Origin: Peribacillus sp044761985
GTDB lineage: Bacteria; Bacillota; Bacilli; Bacillales; DSM-1321
Length of the DNA stretch: 64,000 nucleotides
Direction: 5' to 3'
Assembly (NCBI RefSeq): GCF_044761985.1
Contig: NZ_JBIWDK010000004.1
Span: forward strand, 62,001 to 126,000
The translations under genes were made by a program, and so were the position numbers. The notes under the pieces were generated by a model that had not been told where the DNA came from, searched no databases, and was given only the letters and a program-made list of their open reading frames with translations. How positions within the stretch are numbered: the stretch's first letter is position 1; each line of letters begins with the position of its first letter. Shown here in pieces: positions 44,641 to 54,422 of the stretch.

Positions 44641-44665
44641 CTTTTTCTCTTTTTTCTCTATTTCA

Positions 44666-46129
44666 TTAAGTACCACAAAAAGTCTGGTACGGGCCGCATG
44701 ATTCAGGTACTGTTGCGTATGCTTCCTGATCTCTCGTATGCGCGTATGGGTGTGAGAGTACTTCTAGAAGTCGTTCCAACACACTGTAATCGCCTTTTTT
44801 CACCGCAGCATCCAATACTTCTTCCACCCGGTGATTTCGTGGAATCACCGCAGGATTACTTTCTTGCATCAGTTTCTTCGAAGAGTCTTTCGATTCCTGT
44901 TGACGCCCTACTCGCTCCTGCCACAGTCTTTTCCACTCGTCAAACTCCGGAGAATCGAAAAGGGCTGCGTCCCCTTTTGTTTCAAACGTTAAGGCACGGA
45001 AGGTGTTCGTATAGTCTGCCCGATGCTTCTTCATCATGTCGAGGAGTCCTTCGATCAGCGCTTCATCCTCTGCCTCTTCATTAAAAATGCCCAACTTTGC
45101 CCTCATGCCCTTGAACCAATGTGTATGATACAACTTATTGAATTCCGAGATCTCATCCTGCGCCAGTTGAATGGCCTGTTCCTGGTCGTCATGCAACAGT
45201 GGCAGTAGGCTTTCCGCCAATCGGGCTAGGTTCCAAGCGGCAATGTATGGCTGATTTCCATAGGCATAACGGCCTTGAACGTCAATGGAGCTGAATACCG
45301 TTTCCGGATCATAGGTATCCATGAAGGCACATGGGCCGTAATCGATGCTTTCTCCGCTGATGGTCATATTGTCGGTGTTCATCACCCCATGTATGAAGCC
45401 AACCAACTGCCATTTTGAAATAAGCTTGGCCTGTCGTTTGATGACCTCCCTTAGCATCGATTGAGCTCGGTTTTCAGCAGCTTCCACCTCTGGAAAATGA
45501 CGCTTGATAGTATAGTCTACAAGGGCCTGCAGTTCCTCGATTGTCCTCCACTTAGCAACATATTGAAAAGTTCCGACACGAAGATGGCTGGCAGCCACTC
45601 GCGTTAAAACCGCACCTGGTAGCACAGTTTCCCGATAGACCGGGTCGCCTGTCTTCACTACAGCCAAACTACGCGATGTGGGAATTCCCAGCGCATGCAT
45701 GGCTTCACTGATGATATATTCACGTAACATCGGACCCAGTGCCGCGCGTCCATCCCCCCCGCGTGAATAGGGTGTTCTTCCTGGACCTTTAAGCTGGATG
45801 TCCATCCTTTCCCCCTCTGGCGTAATCTGCTCACCCAAGAGCACCGCTCGCCCGTCACCTAGCATCGTGAAATGACCGAATTGGTGACCCGCGTATGCTT
45901 GGGAAAGAGGCAAGGCTCCTTCAGGAATCTCGTTTCCAGCAAGTACTTCCACACCCTCATCGCTTTCTAATTCTTTCGCGGACAACCCTAAAGTAGCAGC
46001 CAGCTTTTCATTGAGAATGATCAATTCAGGTGCACTTACTAGAGTCGGGTCGGTAAGGGTGAAAAGAGCTTTTGGAAGTCCAGCATAGCTATTTTCGAAG
46101 TTCCATCCTGATTCATTATTTTTTGTCAT
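44666..46129 (-). CDS. selO: Protein adenylyltransferase SelO (YdiU/UPF0061)
   Basis: 487 residues, pseudokinase fold that moves AMP from ATP to Ser/Thr/Tyr of target proteins in redox stress. N-terminal GWNFENSYAGLP and SQAYAGHQFG (about 76-85), the glycine-rich GGDGRAALGPMLREY (about 122-136) and NTDNMTI (about 253-259) of the active site are present. The C-terminus ends TFCGT, so the position that is selenocysteine in some members is Cys here. Monocistronic. Confidence 0.92.
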   Translation of the reverse strand: MTKNNESGWNFENSYAGLPKALFTLTDPTLVSAPELIILNEKLAATLGLSAKELESDEGVEVLAGNEIPEGALPLSQAYAGHQFGHFTMLGDGRAVLLGEQITPEGERMDIQLKGPGRTPYSRGGDGRAALGPMLREYIISEAMHALGIPTSRSLAVVKTGDPVYRETVLPGAVLTRVAASHLRVGTFQYVAKWRTIEELQALVDYTIKRHFPEVEAAENRAQSMLREVIKRQAKLISKWQLVGFIHGVMNTDNMTISGESIDYGPCAFMDTYDPETVFSSIDVQGRYAYGNQPYIAAWNLARLAESLLPLLHDDQEQAIQLAQDEISEFNKLYHTHWFKGMRAKLGIFNEEAEDEALIEGLLDMMKKHRADYTNTFRALTFETKGDAALFDSPEFDEWKRLWQERVGRQQESKDSSKKLMQESNPAVIPRNHRVEEVLDAAVKKGDYSVLERLLEVLSHPYAHTRDQEAYATVPESCGPYQTFCGT

Positions 46130-46369
46130 AGAATCCCCTTTTCTTTAGTCATGTCTGTACTGGTTTTTCCTCATATTTAAAACAAAAATAGTCATTTGCA
46201 TGGTCCTTATGCACGTTTTTAATGTCTGCATATGCCCATTTATTATACCGCTTCCACATCAAGATGACCCTTTTTAAGCAATCGCGTTTGAAAAACACCA
46301 TAGGTAAATACACATTTAAACGGCTATTACATAGAATGCATGAATGAAATGACTTAAGGGGGAGTTCTG

Positions 46370-47791
46370 TTGATTATCTATGTAGTAAGCAGTGGCGATT
46401 CGTTATGGAAAATTGCAAACCGCTATGGAGTAACGATCGATTCAATTGTTAAATTAAATGCATTATCCGACCCAAGCCAATTAACGCTTGGCCAGTCATT
46501 GGTTATTCCTCACATCGGGACCTCTCACATCGTTGAAGCCGGAGAAACCTTATGGTCGATTGCCCAGCAATATGGACTGACCATTCAAGCACTCATGCAA
46601 GCCAATCAACTTACCGACCCAAACGTACTTTACCAAGGCAGTGTTCTATATATCCCGCCCATTACACACGTCGTTCAGTCGGGACAAACGTTATGGGACA
46701 TTTCCGTTTGGTATGGCACGACCGTTCAGGCCATCTTGAGTGTCAATCAAATCGAAGACCCAAACACGATTTATGTAGGAATGAACCTCATCATCCCAAG
46801 GTCGAAACGAGCGATAGAAGTGAATGCTTATACCTATCAATCAAGTGATGCAGCCGTCCAATCCATCCAAGATATCGGCCAACTACTTACTTACCTCAGC
46901 CCTTTTGCGTATAAAATCAAGGAAGATGGCACATTAGAAGGACTGAATGATGAAGATATGGTCGACGCCGCGATTTCAAAAAGCATCGTCCCCATGATGT
47001 CGATTACGAACTTCACTTCAACGGAAGCCGGATCCAACCTAGCCCAAGTCATTTTGTCCAACTCTTCATTAAGGGAAAAGGTCATCAGGAATGTGCTTGA
47101 AGTGATGGATGACAAAGGCTATACCGCACTAAACATCGATTTTGAAAATGTATTGCCCGAGAATCGCGAGGATTACAACCGATTCCTGCAACTGGCCGTT
47201 GAGCGCCTTCATGCTAGAGGCTATTTGGTTTCCACTGCCCTTGCGCCCAAGACGAGCGAAGAGCAAGCTGGTGTGTTATATGAAGCACATGATTATGAAG
47301 CGCATGGACGGATTGTCGATTTCGTCGTGCTCATGACGTATGAATGGGGATATCGGATGGGTCCTCCTCAAGCCATCTCTCCCCTCGACCAAATGAGGAA
47401 GGTCGTGGAGTATGCCTTGACGGTGATTCCTGCAGAAAAGATCTTTTTAGGGTTCCAAATATATGCACGGGATTGGCTCCTCCCACATGTTAAAGGCCAG
47501 GAAGCCGAGACATTCAGCCCACAAGAAGCCGTAAGAAGGGCCGTTAAGCACGGAGCACCCATTCAATATGATCCGGTCGCCCAATCACCCTTTTTCCGCT
47601 ATTCAGACGAAAAAGGGAAAACGCATGAAGTATGGTTTGAAGATGCACGGAGCGCCCAAGCCAAGTTTGAACTCGCAAAGCAATATAAGCTCCGCGGTAT
47701 CAGCTACTGGGCACTAGGTTTCCCTTACCCCCAAAACTGGGCTTTATTAGAGGACAATTTTTCAATCAAGAAATTGAAGACATTTAGCTGA
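46370..47791 (+). CDS. Spore-type LysM + GH18 glycosidase (SleL/YaaH-like)
   Basis: 473 residues without a signal peptide. Three LysM repeats (about 2-47, 52-96, 99-143; each begins with a VVxSGDSLW-like motif) bind peptidoglycan; a GH18 domain (about 150-470) has the catalytic pattern LNIDFEN with Glu259. Bacillus homologues (YaaH/SleL, two LysM) cut cortex fragments during spore germination. TTG start with GGGGGAG ahead. Not clustered with other spore genes. Confidence 0.88.
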   Translation: MIIYVVSSGDSLWKIANRYGVTIDSIVKLNALSDPSQLTLGQSLVIPHIGTSHIVEAGETLWSIAQQYGLTIQALMQANQLTDPNVLYQGSVLYIPPITHVVQSGQTLWDISVWYGTTVQAILSVNQIEDPNTIYVGMNLIIPRSKRAIEVNAYTYQSSDAAVQSIQDIGQLLTYLSPFAYKIKEDGTLEGLNDEDMVDAAISKSIVPMMSITNFTSTEAGSNLAQVILSNSSLREKVIRNVLEVMDDKGYTALNIDFENVLPENREDYNRFLQLAVERLHARGYLVSTALAPKTSEEQAGVLYEAHDYEAHGRIVDFVVLMTYEWGYRMGPPQAISPLDQMRKVVEYALTVIPAEKIFLGFQIYARDWLLPHVKGQEAETFSPQEAVRRAVKHGAPIQYDPVAQSPFFRYSDEKGKTHEVWFEDARSAQAKFELAKQYKLRGISYWALGFPYPQNWALLEDNFSIKKLKTFS

Positions 47792-47821
47792 TTTGCTACA
47801 ACCTTTCGAGGATACCCGTTT

Positions 47822-47852
47822 AAAAAAATGGCTTATCGACTTTCGATAAGCC
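47822..47852 (-). terminator. Terminator of the DinB-fold gene
   Basis: 10-bp stem ggcttatcga / tcgataagcc with a 3-nt loop; U run on the minus strand. Confidence 0.85.
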
Positions 47853-47867
47853 GATCCCATCCAATTG

Positions 47868-48383
47868 TTATTTCGATAAGGCGATTTTTATATGGGCTAA
47901 GTGGTGATTTTCGTGCCAAGCTAATTTTGCGATTTTTTTTGCCACTGTTATTTCACCATTTTCCTGATGAGTGAAAGTTCGACGTACTTGCTCTTCGGTT
48001 AAACTATGCCCTAAAGCAACGATACGCTCATTTATCCCTTCTAGCATTTTAACGGAACTTTCTATTGGAAGTTCAGTGTCCGGTTGAATCGCCCATTTTT
48101 CCTGGTCAAAACCTGGTACCGTTGGGTTCTCATCTGTCAAAGCCAGCTTCAAACGTTGATACATGTTCAACTGGGAATCTGCAATGTGATGAACAAGCTG
48201 ACGAACATTCCAGCTACCCTCACGATATGTTTTCTTTAATTCCTCATCACTTAATGAGTCAACAGTTTCTCTTAATTGAATGGTGTATGTTTCGATATCC
48301 TTTAACCATTCTTGAATGTTTTCTAGTGTTACTTGTTCAGGTACTTGTAATTCCCCAATTGGAAATCTCACATCCATTTTCAT
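47868..48383 (-). CDS. DinB/YfiT-fold metal-dependent protein
   Basis: 171 residues with the four-helix DinB-like fold of B. subtilis YfiT. Metal-binding histidines: VHHIADS (about 64-70) and HENHHLAHI (about 158-166). The related bacillithiol S-transferases add bacillithiol to electrophiles; whether this one does is inference. Typical length for the group. Monocistronic. Confidence 0.82.
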   Translation of the reverse strand: MKMDVRFPIGELQVPEQVTLENIQEWLKDIETYTIQLRETVDSLSDEELKKTYREGSWNVRQLVHHIADSQLNMYQRLKLALTDENPTVPGFDQEKWAIQPDTELPIESSVKMLEGINERIVALGHSLTEEQVRRTFTHQENGEITVAKKIAKLAWHENHHLAHIKIALSK

Positions 48384-48529
48384 TCCCCATTTCCCTATTC
48401 GTTATTTCTTTTACATATTGATCAGGAGATTATAATCCCCTTATATTTTAACATATTTTATCCAATTTCCGACATTTATTGGTACCAATAAAGGGGACAC
48501 CGAAATAACAAGAACTCTTTAACCAAAGA

Positions 48530-48585
48530 CTAAAAAAAAGCTGCCCGCCCGTCAGTTTTCACCGACTTTGGGACAGCTGCTTTGT
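48530..48585 (-). terminator. Terminator of the catalase gene
   Basis: aaagctgccc pairs with gggacagctgcttt; U run on the minus strand. Confidence 0.7.
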
Positions 48586-48596
48586 TTTATTGCCTC

Positions 48597-50258
48597 TTAA
48601 TAAGGGTCGGCTTCGTGGCTTTTCTTCACGGCATCTTTAGTCGCTTCATTTGCCGCTAATGTACCTTGGCCATATTTCGACTTACCTGATTCACGGCCTG
48701 GAATCTTGCCTTCTTCCTGTTTTTCCTTGATTTCTTTCATTTTCATTTCGATGCCTTCCTTCACACGGCGGCCATATTCTTCATCGGCTTGTGTAAAGTG
48801 CTCAACCATGGCATCTTGAATACGTTTGTCACATATTGCAAGTGCATTGGATAGGTTGTTGATTAATTCATCACGTTCCCAGTCCTCAAAGCTGCGATAT
48901 GTTTCGCCCGCTTGACCATAGTTATTAGGACGGTCAATCGGCTCGCTCATTACCGCCGCATTATAGCTCGGACGGTGCTGTGGACGCTCTTCTTTGCTTG
49001 CTTCCTTGTACCCGCCGATCATCGAAGGTTCATAGTTAATCGATGGATTTTCACCATTCTCTTTCGGGTCACGAATATCCATTTGACCACGATGCTGATT
49101 CGTGCGGACAGGCACTTTCGGAGCATTCACAGGCAATTTCAGATAGTTCGGACCTACACGATAGCGTTGCGTATCAGAGTAGGAGAACGTACGGCCTTGG
49201 AGCATTTTATCATCGGAGAAATCCATTCCGTCGACAAGGACCCCTGTACCGAAGGCGGCCTGCTCGATTTCCGCATGGTAATCCACCGGATTGCGATCAA
49301 GGACCATACGACCGACTGGCAACCATGGGAATTTATCTTCCGGCCAGAGTTTTGTATCATCTAGCGGATCGAAATCAAGTTCTGGATGGTAGTCATCCTC
49401 CATGATTTGCACATAGAGTTCCCATTCCGGATACTCGCCACGCTCGATGGATTCATATAAATCCTGTGTCGCATGGGCGACGGTCTTCGCTTGAATAGCG
49501 TCTGCTTCTTCTTGGGTTAAGTTGCGGATGCCTTGCTTAGGCTCCCAATGATACTTTACAAGCACAGCTTCGCCTTTGTCATTCACCCATTTATAAGTAT
49601 TCACTCCAGAACCCTGCATATGGCGGTATGTAGCTGGAATGCCCCATGGAGAAAATAGGAATGTAATCATATGCGTAGCTTCAGGTGAACGGGAAACAAA
49701 GTCGAACATCTGCTCAGGATTCGCCACGTTCGATGCTGGATCCACCTTGAATGCATGAATCATATCAGGGAACTTCATCGCATCACGAATAAAGAAAATT
49801 TTCAGGTTGTTACCGACAAGATCCCAGTTACCATCTTCCGTATACATTTTCACGGCAAAACCGCGTGGATCCCGTGCTGTTTCTGGCGAATCCTTCGATC
49901 CTGCCACGGTAGAGAAACGGACCATGAGTGGTGTTCGCTTCCCAGCACCCGAAAATACTTTCGCCCGTGTATATTTTTCTGGAGGTTCATCTCCGACTTT
50001 TCCATATGCTTCAAAATAGCCAAATGCTCCAGCACCACGTGCGTGAACCACACGCTCCGGCACTTCCTCCCGGTCAAAGTGGGAAATCTTTTCGATGAAA
50101 TGATAATTCTCAAGTGTAGCGGGACCGCGATTACCTACTGTTCGGATATTCTGGTTATCCGTCACAGGGTGACCTTGACGCGTGGTCAACGTATCGCGTT
50201 TCACATCTTTTTCTTGATCCTGTCCTTTTGGAGCATTCATATCTTTGTTCTCTGCCAA
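48597..50258 (-). CDS. Haem catalase, KatX-like length
   Basis: 553 residues from a TTG at 50258 placed by AAGGAGG; the frame reads further back without a site. Distal His72 in VVHARGAGAFG, conserved GNNLKIFFIRDA and proximal-Tyr block RTFSYSDTQRYRVGPNY. Longer than ~485-residue KatA, with a charged C-terminal tail, close to B. subtilis KatX. Breaks down hydrogen peroxide. A PerR-like box lies about 90 bp upstream, so peroxide induction is likely. Confidence 0.92.
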   Translation of the reverse strand: MAENKDMNAPKGQDQEKDVKRDTLTTRQGHPVTDNQNIRTVGNRGPATLENYHFIEKISHFDREEVPERVVHARGAGAFGYFEAYGKVGDEPPEKYTRAKVFSGAGKRTPLMVRFSTVAGSKDSPETARDPRGFAVKMYTEDGNWDLVGNNLKIFFIRDAMKFPDMIHAFKVDPASNVANPEQMFDFVSRSPEATHMITFLFSPWGIPATYRHMQGSGVNTYKWVNDKGEAVLVKYHWEPKQGIRNLTQEEADAIQAKTVAHATQDLYESIERGEYPEWELYVQIMEDDYHPELDFDPLDDTKLWPEDKFPWLPVGRMVLDRNPVDYHAEIEQAAFGTGVLVDGMDFSDDKMLQGRTFSYSDTQRYRVGPNYLKLPVNAPKVPVRTNQHRGQMDIRDPKENGENPSINYEPSMIGGYKEASKEERPQHRPSYNAAVMSEPIDRPNNYGQAGETYRSFEDWERDELINNLSNALAICDKRIQDAMVEHFTQADEEYGRRVKEGIEMKMKEIKEKQEEGKIPGRESGKSKYGQGTLAANEATKDAVKKSHEADPY

Positions 50259-50344
50259 AATGAAAACCTCCTTAAAAATAGTGGCCCTTACTTCACTAGT
50301 ATTCCAGTTTATAAGGGGAATTATCATTTATATTAAATATTAAA

Positions 50345-50359
50345 TGATAATTATTATAA
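50345..50359 (-). promoter_or_regulatory. PerR-like box ahead of the catalase gene
   Basis: The minus strand reads TTATAATAATTATCA, matching the PerR consensus TTATAATNATTATAA at 14 of 15 positions. A 12-bp-arm inverted repeat (AATTATCATTTA ... TAAATGATAATT, 50319-50352) overlaps it. Confidence 0.65.
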
Positions 50360-50637
50360 TCAATACAAAACCATTATAGGGTATGCACGTAAAGAATGCA
50401 CGTAAAATGAATTACATTTTTCTTTCTCAATAAATATCGTATATTCTCAGTAGTGAGGATTACTAGATAACCACTCATCTATCTATTAGGGGCCGTCCCT
50501 TAATTTCTTAAAAGTCGTTTACTAACTAATTAGACAATACTTCTTCTATACCTTCGTTTTGAAAAAAGAAAACCTATAATTGATAAATTTCTCCAGAAAA
50601 CCAGAAATTATTCTCATTAACTTAGATGCCTTCATAA

Positions 50638-50681
50638 CAAAAAAAGAGTCAATTATCCTTTTGGATAACTAACTCTTTTAG
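50638..50681 (-). terminator. Terminator of the SDR (FabG-like) gene
   Basis: Stem aaagagtcaattatcc / ggataactaactcttt with two wobble pairs; U run on the minus strand. Confidence 0.8.
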
Positions 50682-50708
50682 TTCTTTATTTATTGAAAAT
50701 AAACGGCA

Positions 50709-51434
50709 TTAAAATGGGTTCGTTGCGATGAAGCTTGCTGTTTTGACATACATACGTGGATTGATCTTTAATTGGTCCACGATGAATTCTGCAATATCTT
50801 CAGGTTGGATGAATTTTGTATCGTTATTTTCCTTAATTAAGCTTAGGTCAAGCGCAAGATCTGTTGCCACCGTACTTGGTGTCAAAGCAGACACGCGAAT
50901 ATTGTTGCGGCGAACTTCTTGTGCTAAGGATTCTGTAAAACCAATTACGGCAAACTTGGATGCACTGTATGCACTTGATGTAGCGGCTCCACTCAATCCA
51001 TTTGTGGAAGACACATTGATGATGTCCCCACCATTTTTCTCGATTAATTGAGGCAGTACAGCATGTGTTACATAATAGGTGCCCATTAAGTTTGTATCAA
51101 TGATTTGTTTCCATTCTTCTGGATCCATTTCCATAACCGTACCGAATGTTCCGATACCCGCGCTATTAATTAGAATATCAGCATTCCCCAACTCTTTTGT
51201 TAAAGATTCAATCGCTGCTTCCACTTGTTCCTTTGATGAAACATCAGCCGCTGCATAGGCCACTTTAACGCCTAACCCTTCAATTTCGGTAGCCGCCTCT
51301 TTTAGAGTTGCCTCTGTTCTTGCAAGTAAACCAACGTTTACTCCTTCTTTAGCTAGTGCGATAGCCGTTGCTTTCCCGATTCCTCTTGCCCCACCGGTAA
51401 CAATTGCTACTTTATTTTTTAATGATTGTGCCAT
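50709..51434 (-). CDS. SDR, 3-ketoacyl-(ACP) reductase-like (YoxD-like)
   Basis: 241 residues. NAD(P) motif TGGARGIG (13-20), NSAG (90-93), catalytic Ser143, Tyr156 and Lys160 (YSASK). Closest to the Bacillus FabG-like enzyme group that includes YoxD. Substrate unknown. Single gene, with weak upstream region before the GC-rich repeat. Confidence 0.85.
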   Translation of the reverse strand: MAQSLKNKVAIVTGGARGIGKATAIALAKEGVNVGLLARTEATLKEAATEIEGLGVKVAYAAADVSSKEQVEAAIESLTKELGNADILINSAGIGTFGTVMEMDPEEWKQIIDTNLMGTYYVTHAVLPQLIEKNGGDIINVSSTNGLSGAATSSAYSASKFAVIGFTESLAQEVRRNNIRVSALTPSTVATDLALDLSLIKENNDTKFIQPEDIAEFIVDQLKINPRMYVKTASFIATNPF

Positions 51435-51705
51435 AATAGTTAGCCCCTTTCTAAATCAACTTTCATATACGTTCTATTATACTATTTTGGATTGGATATT
51501 CCTAAAAGCCTGCTTGGTCTTTTGCAGAATCTATCTATAAGTATTTTCTTGATTAGGTTTTCGTAAACTTTGTTTTATATTCCTAAAGCTCTCTTGCTAT
51601 GCAAACAATTTAAAGGAATCATTCATGACTATTTCTAGCACACGAACAGCATTAAAGAAGTTTTCTGATAGTTGATTCTCCAGCTAAAAATCATGAAAAA
51701 AAGAA

Positions 51706-51724
51706 CATCAGAAGTATTCTGATG
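51706..51724 (-). terminator. Hairpin with U run (terminator-like)
   Basis: CATCAGAA-GTA-TTCTGATG, perfect 8-bp arms; on the minus strand it is followed by ttcttttttt. A near-identical hairpin without the U run is at 52108-52125. Confidence 0.7.
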
Positions 51725-51784
51725 CCAGACTGTAGACAAACTCTATAAAAATCGAGTTTGTATGGCTTGTACAATGTGGACGTT

Positions 51785-51891
51785 GATTTCCACTCCAGGC
51801 ACTCGCTTTCCGCGGGCGGTCCGCGAGCCTCCTCGGCTTTCGCCTGCGGGGTCTCCTGTAGACACGCTTTTCCCGCAGGAGTCTCGTACCT
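51785..51891 (+). repeat. GC-rich 107-bp element, copy 1
   Basis: About 60% GC in an AT-rich setting; 102 of 107 bases are identical to the inverted copy at 62441-62547. A short hairpin (ACAAACTC / GAGTTTGT, 51736-51761) precedes it at the same relative place as the hairpin of copy 2. No stop-free reading frame shared with a known protein. Confidence 0.9.
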
Positions 51892-52055
51892 TCCGTTCCT
51901 ATCAACTTTGTTTTAACTCATAGATAAAACCCTATTTCCTAAGTCAAGATTGTTTCACAATAGAATTATTAGTTCTTAAAATGGAGCCTGCCCTGAATGT
52001 ATAGAAGATGGCAAATTGGACACGGCAAGTTTAGGCGAAGATTCGAAAAGAATTT

Positions 52056-52095
52056 CAAAAGGGGATCGGAACTTAATAATTCCGACCCCCTTTTG
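52056..52095. other. Hairpin inside the 51.7-52.1 kb interval
   Basis: 16-bp stem caaaaggggatcggaa / ttccgacccccttttg with one mismatch. No long U run on either side. Confidence 0.6.
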
Positions 52096-52107
52096 TCTAA
52101 ACTCTGA

Positions 52108-52125
52108 CATCAGAGTATTCTGATG
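52108..52125. repeat. Second copy of the CATCAGA hairpin
   Basis: CATCAGA-GTAT-TCTGATG, differing by one base from 51706-51724, 27 bp downstream of the P450 stop. Confidence 0.7.
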
Positions 52126-52151
52126 CTCCTATAGTATTGTACTTTCCTCTC

Positions 52152-53384
52152 TTACTTATAGACCTTGACCGGTAAATACGTTAAGGACTGTCCAGTAGCG
52201 GATTCGGTTAAGTTTTGTTCTAAATCAAACCCTTCGACAGGTTCGATACGAGAGAATTTCTTTGTGAAAAGCTCCAAAGCCAATTTCATTTCCAATCGTG
52301 CAAGCGGTGCACCTAAACAGAAATGTGGCCCGCTTCCGAAGGTCAAATGCTTCTTATTATTTGGACGGCGGATGTCTATTTTGAAAGGATCTTCAAACAT
52401 ATCTCCATCCAGATTGCAGCCGCTCATCCAAGCGATGACGGTATCCCCTTTTTTTAACGGAACCCCTAATAAATCATTATCTTCTTTAACCGTACGATCT
52501 CGTCTGGAGCTGTGGAACCGATACCGTAGCATTTCCTCGACTGCATTCGGAATCAATTCAGGCTCATTCCGGAGTTCTCCATAGATTGACGGATCATCAT
52601 AAAGTAATGAATAGAAAGAATTCGCGATCGCATGGCTAGTCGTTTCGACACCCGCGCCTAATAGGAGCATCGTCGCCTGCACGATCTCTTCATCCGTAAA
52701 CCTTTCCCCATCCACTTCTGCCCGGATTAAGTCACAGATAATATCATCTGACAGATTCGAACGTTTCTGAACGACAATCGGATATAGGTATTGGAAATAT
52801 TCCTTTGCCGCCTGTTCCTTTTTACGCATGATATCTTCCAACCTTGCTTCGTCATAAGGTTGGAACAGGATATCCACCCATTCTTTGAACTGGTGTTGAT
52901 CTTGAATCGGCACCCCGAATAAATCCGCGATAACCATAGCAGGTAAAGGGCCAGAGAATGTTTTTATAATATCGACCGTTGAGTCAGCTGGAATGTCATC
53001 TACAAGGTCGCTAATAATTTGGTGAATACGAGGTTCCCATTCTTTCAAACTGCGCGGGGTGAAAGCGGCTGCTAACAAGGAGCGGCTCTTCCGATGTGTA
53101 GGTGGATCCACCAATGTAAGATTCGTTATGGAAGAAGGTTTTTCTGCCTTCTTACCCGCTCCAACGAAAATAGCACTTCTAGGTCCTTCACTTGAAAAAA
53201 CCTTATAGTTACTTAATACCTGTTTAACATGTTCATATTTAAACACATTCCACGTATTCGTTCCCTCATGGAAATAGACAGGATGATCGTGAAGCATTTC
53301 TTTGTACCATTCAATCGGGAAAAACTCATCAGCACGTGACTGAAAATTCGTAATTTCTTTAATAGGAATCACTTCTTTGTTCAT
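52152..53384 (-). CDS. Cytochrome P450, CYP109/CYP107-like
   Basis: 410 residues from the ATG at 53384. Haem Cys356 in FGSGPHFCLGAPLAR, I-helix GAGVETT (about 243-249) and the K-helix ExxR pair in EEMLRYR. No signal peptide or reductase domain, so it is a soluble bacterial P450 that needs a ferredoxin pair. Related Bacillus enzymes oxidise fatty acids, steroids and terpenes. Followed by an interval with two hairpins and a GC-rich repeat. Confidence 0.9.
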   Translation of the reverse strand: MNKEVIPIKEITNFQSRADEFFPIEWYKEMLHDHPVYFHEGTNTWNVFKYEHVKQVLSNYKVFSSEGPRSAIFVGAGKKAEKPSSITNLTLVDPPTHRKSRSLLAAAFTPRSLKEWEPRIHQIISDLVDDIPADSTVDIIKTFSGPLPAMVIADLFGVPIQDQHQFKEWVDILFQPYDEARLEDIMRKKEQAAKEYFQYLYPIVVQKRSNLSDDIICDLIRAEVDGERFTDEEIVQATMLLLGAGVETTSHAIANSFYSLLYDDPSIYGELRNEPELIPNAVEEMLRYRFHSSRRDRTVKEDNDLLGVPLKKGDTVIAWMSGCNLDGDMFEDPFKIDIRRPNNKKHLTFGSGPHFCLGAPLARLEMKLALELFTKKFSRIEPVEGFDLEQNLTESATGQSLTYLPVKVYK

Positions 53385-53581
53385 TAAGTCATATTCCTCC
53401 TTCAAAACATCTAAAGATTCTCAGCCTTCTACATTTGCACGTATGTTCAGCTTACTCTAAACAGAGTATTTTGAAAAAAGCAATAAGTAATAGGGCATGA
53501 AACCCACATTTGAATACCTTTGGTTTTTTTGTAGGTAGTAGGTCTCTTCTATGTGGCGGTACAGGCGTGCCTAAAGACCAC

Positions 53582-53626
53582 ATAAAAAAAGCACTCATTT
53601 TGAATGGCTCAAAATGAGTGCTTTTT
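53582..53626 (-). terminator. Terminator of the SDR gene
   Basis: Perfect 18-bp stem aaaaagcactcattttga / tcaaaatgagtgcttttt, 5-nt loop. Works on both strands. Confidence 0.9.
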
Positions 53627-53636
53627 AGTCGTTTCA

Positions 53637-54422
53637 TCAAATCTCCATGTCCCAACGATCCTGTTCGGTTTGCTTCATCTGTTTTTCCGTTTTTTCCGGA
53701 TAGGCTGTACGGAATTTATGGTGGTCGGCCGGGATGATTTCAATCATCTTCTCGATCATATCTTCCGGATCAAGTTGGTTCTTTAATCCCGCATCCTGTT
53801 TCTCCATATCTTCCTTCCGTGTAAAGTTACGTTCCTCATCGAACCACTTCCATTTCTCCTCTGCAGCCCTGTCGTTGAAGCCCGTATTATAGGCACCCGG
53901 ATTAATGGTCGCCACCTGCACCCCAAATGGCTCAAGCTCATCCTTCAAGGTTAACGCCATACCCTCGATGGCATGTTTGGTTGTCGCATATGGACCTCCG
54001 AATGGGGTCGTGATAATTCCGGCCATCGAACTCAAGAACACGATTTTCCCGCTTCCTTTTTTGACCAGCTTCCTTGCTGCGCGTTGGACGGATTCAAGTG
54101 TCGCAAATACATTCACTTCGAAAATCGCCCGGAACCGATCCATCGGCACTTCCCCTAGTGCACCGCCTTCGTTGATAGCAGCATTGGCCACAAACACGTC
54201 AAAATCATACACATCAATCAGAGCCCTGTCCCGTTCATTCGTGATATCCAATTTGAGCACGTCCATATTCAAGCCTTGCTCCTGTGCTTCTCGCATTAGA
54301 TCCGTTTTCTGAGATGTGATTTCGGTCGTCGCAATCACGTGGTGCCCTCTCTTCGCTAATCCTAATGCCGTTCCTCTTCCAAGCCCACTGCCTGCTCCCG
54401 TGATGAAAATCGTTTTAGTCAT
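53637..54422 (-). CDS. Short-chain dehydrogenase/reductase
   Basis: 261 residues. NAD(P) motif TGAGSGLG (8-15), NAA (80-82), catalytic Ser about 131-132, Tyr145 and Lys149 (YATTK). The C-terminal ~60 residues are charged and carry a Lys/Glu/Gln-rich tail (KTEKQMKQTEQDRWDMEI). Substrate unknown. Single gene. Confidence 0.82.
   Translation of the reverse strand: MTKTIFITGAGSGLGRGTALGLAKRGHHVIATTEITSQKTDLMREAQEQGLNMDVLKLDITNERDRALIDVYDFDVFVANAAINEGGALGEVPMDRFRAIFEVNVFATLESVQRAARKLVKKGSGKIVFLSSMAGIITTPFGGPYATTKHAIEGMALTLKDELEPFGVQVATINPGAYNTGFNDRAAEEKWKWFDEERNFTRKEDMEKQDAGLKNQLDPEDMIEKMIEIIPADHHKFRTAYPEKTEKQMKQTEQDRWDMEI

Noticed and set aside
44521..45084. 187-codon plus-strand frame opposite selO
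   Set aside because: Antisense to a conserved gene; composition is that of a reversed coding strand.
51708..51905. 65-codon Arg/Pro-rich frame in copy 1 of the repeat
   Set aside because: Arises from the GC-rich repeat; no start context.
51972..52125. Coding-like fragment reading ACPECIEDGKLDTAS
   Set aside because: Short, without a start, and runs through two hairpins; too weak to list as a gene.
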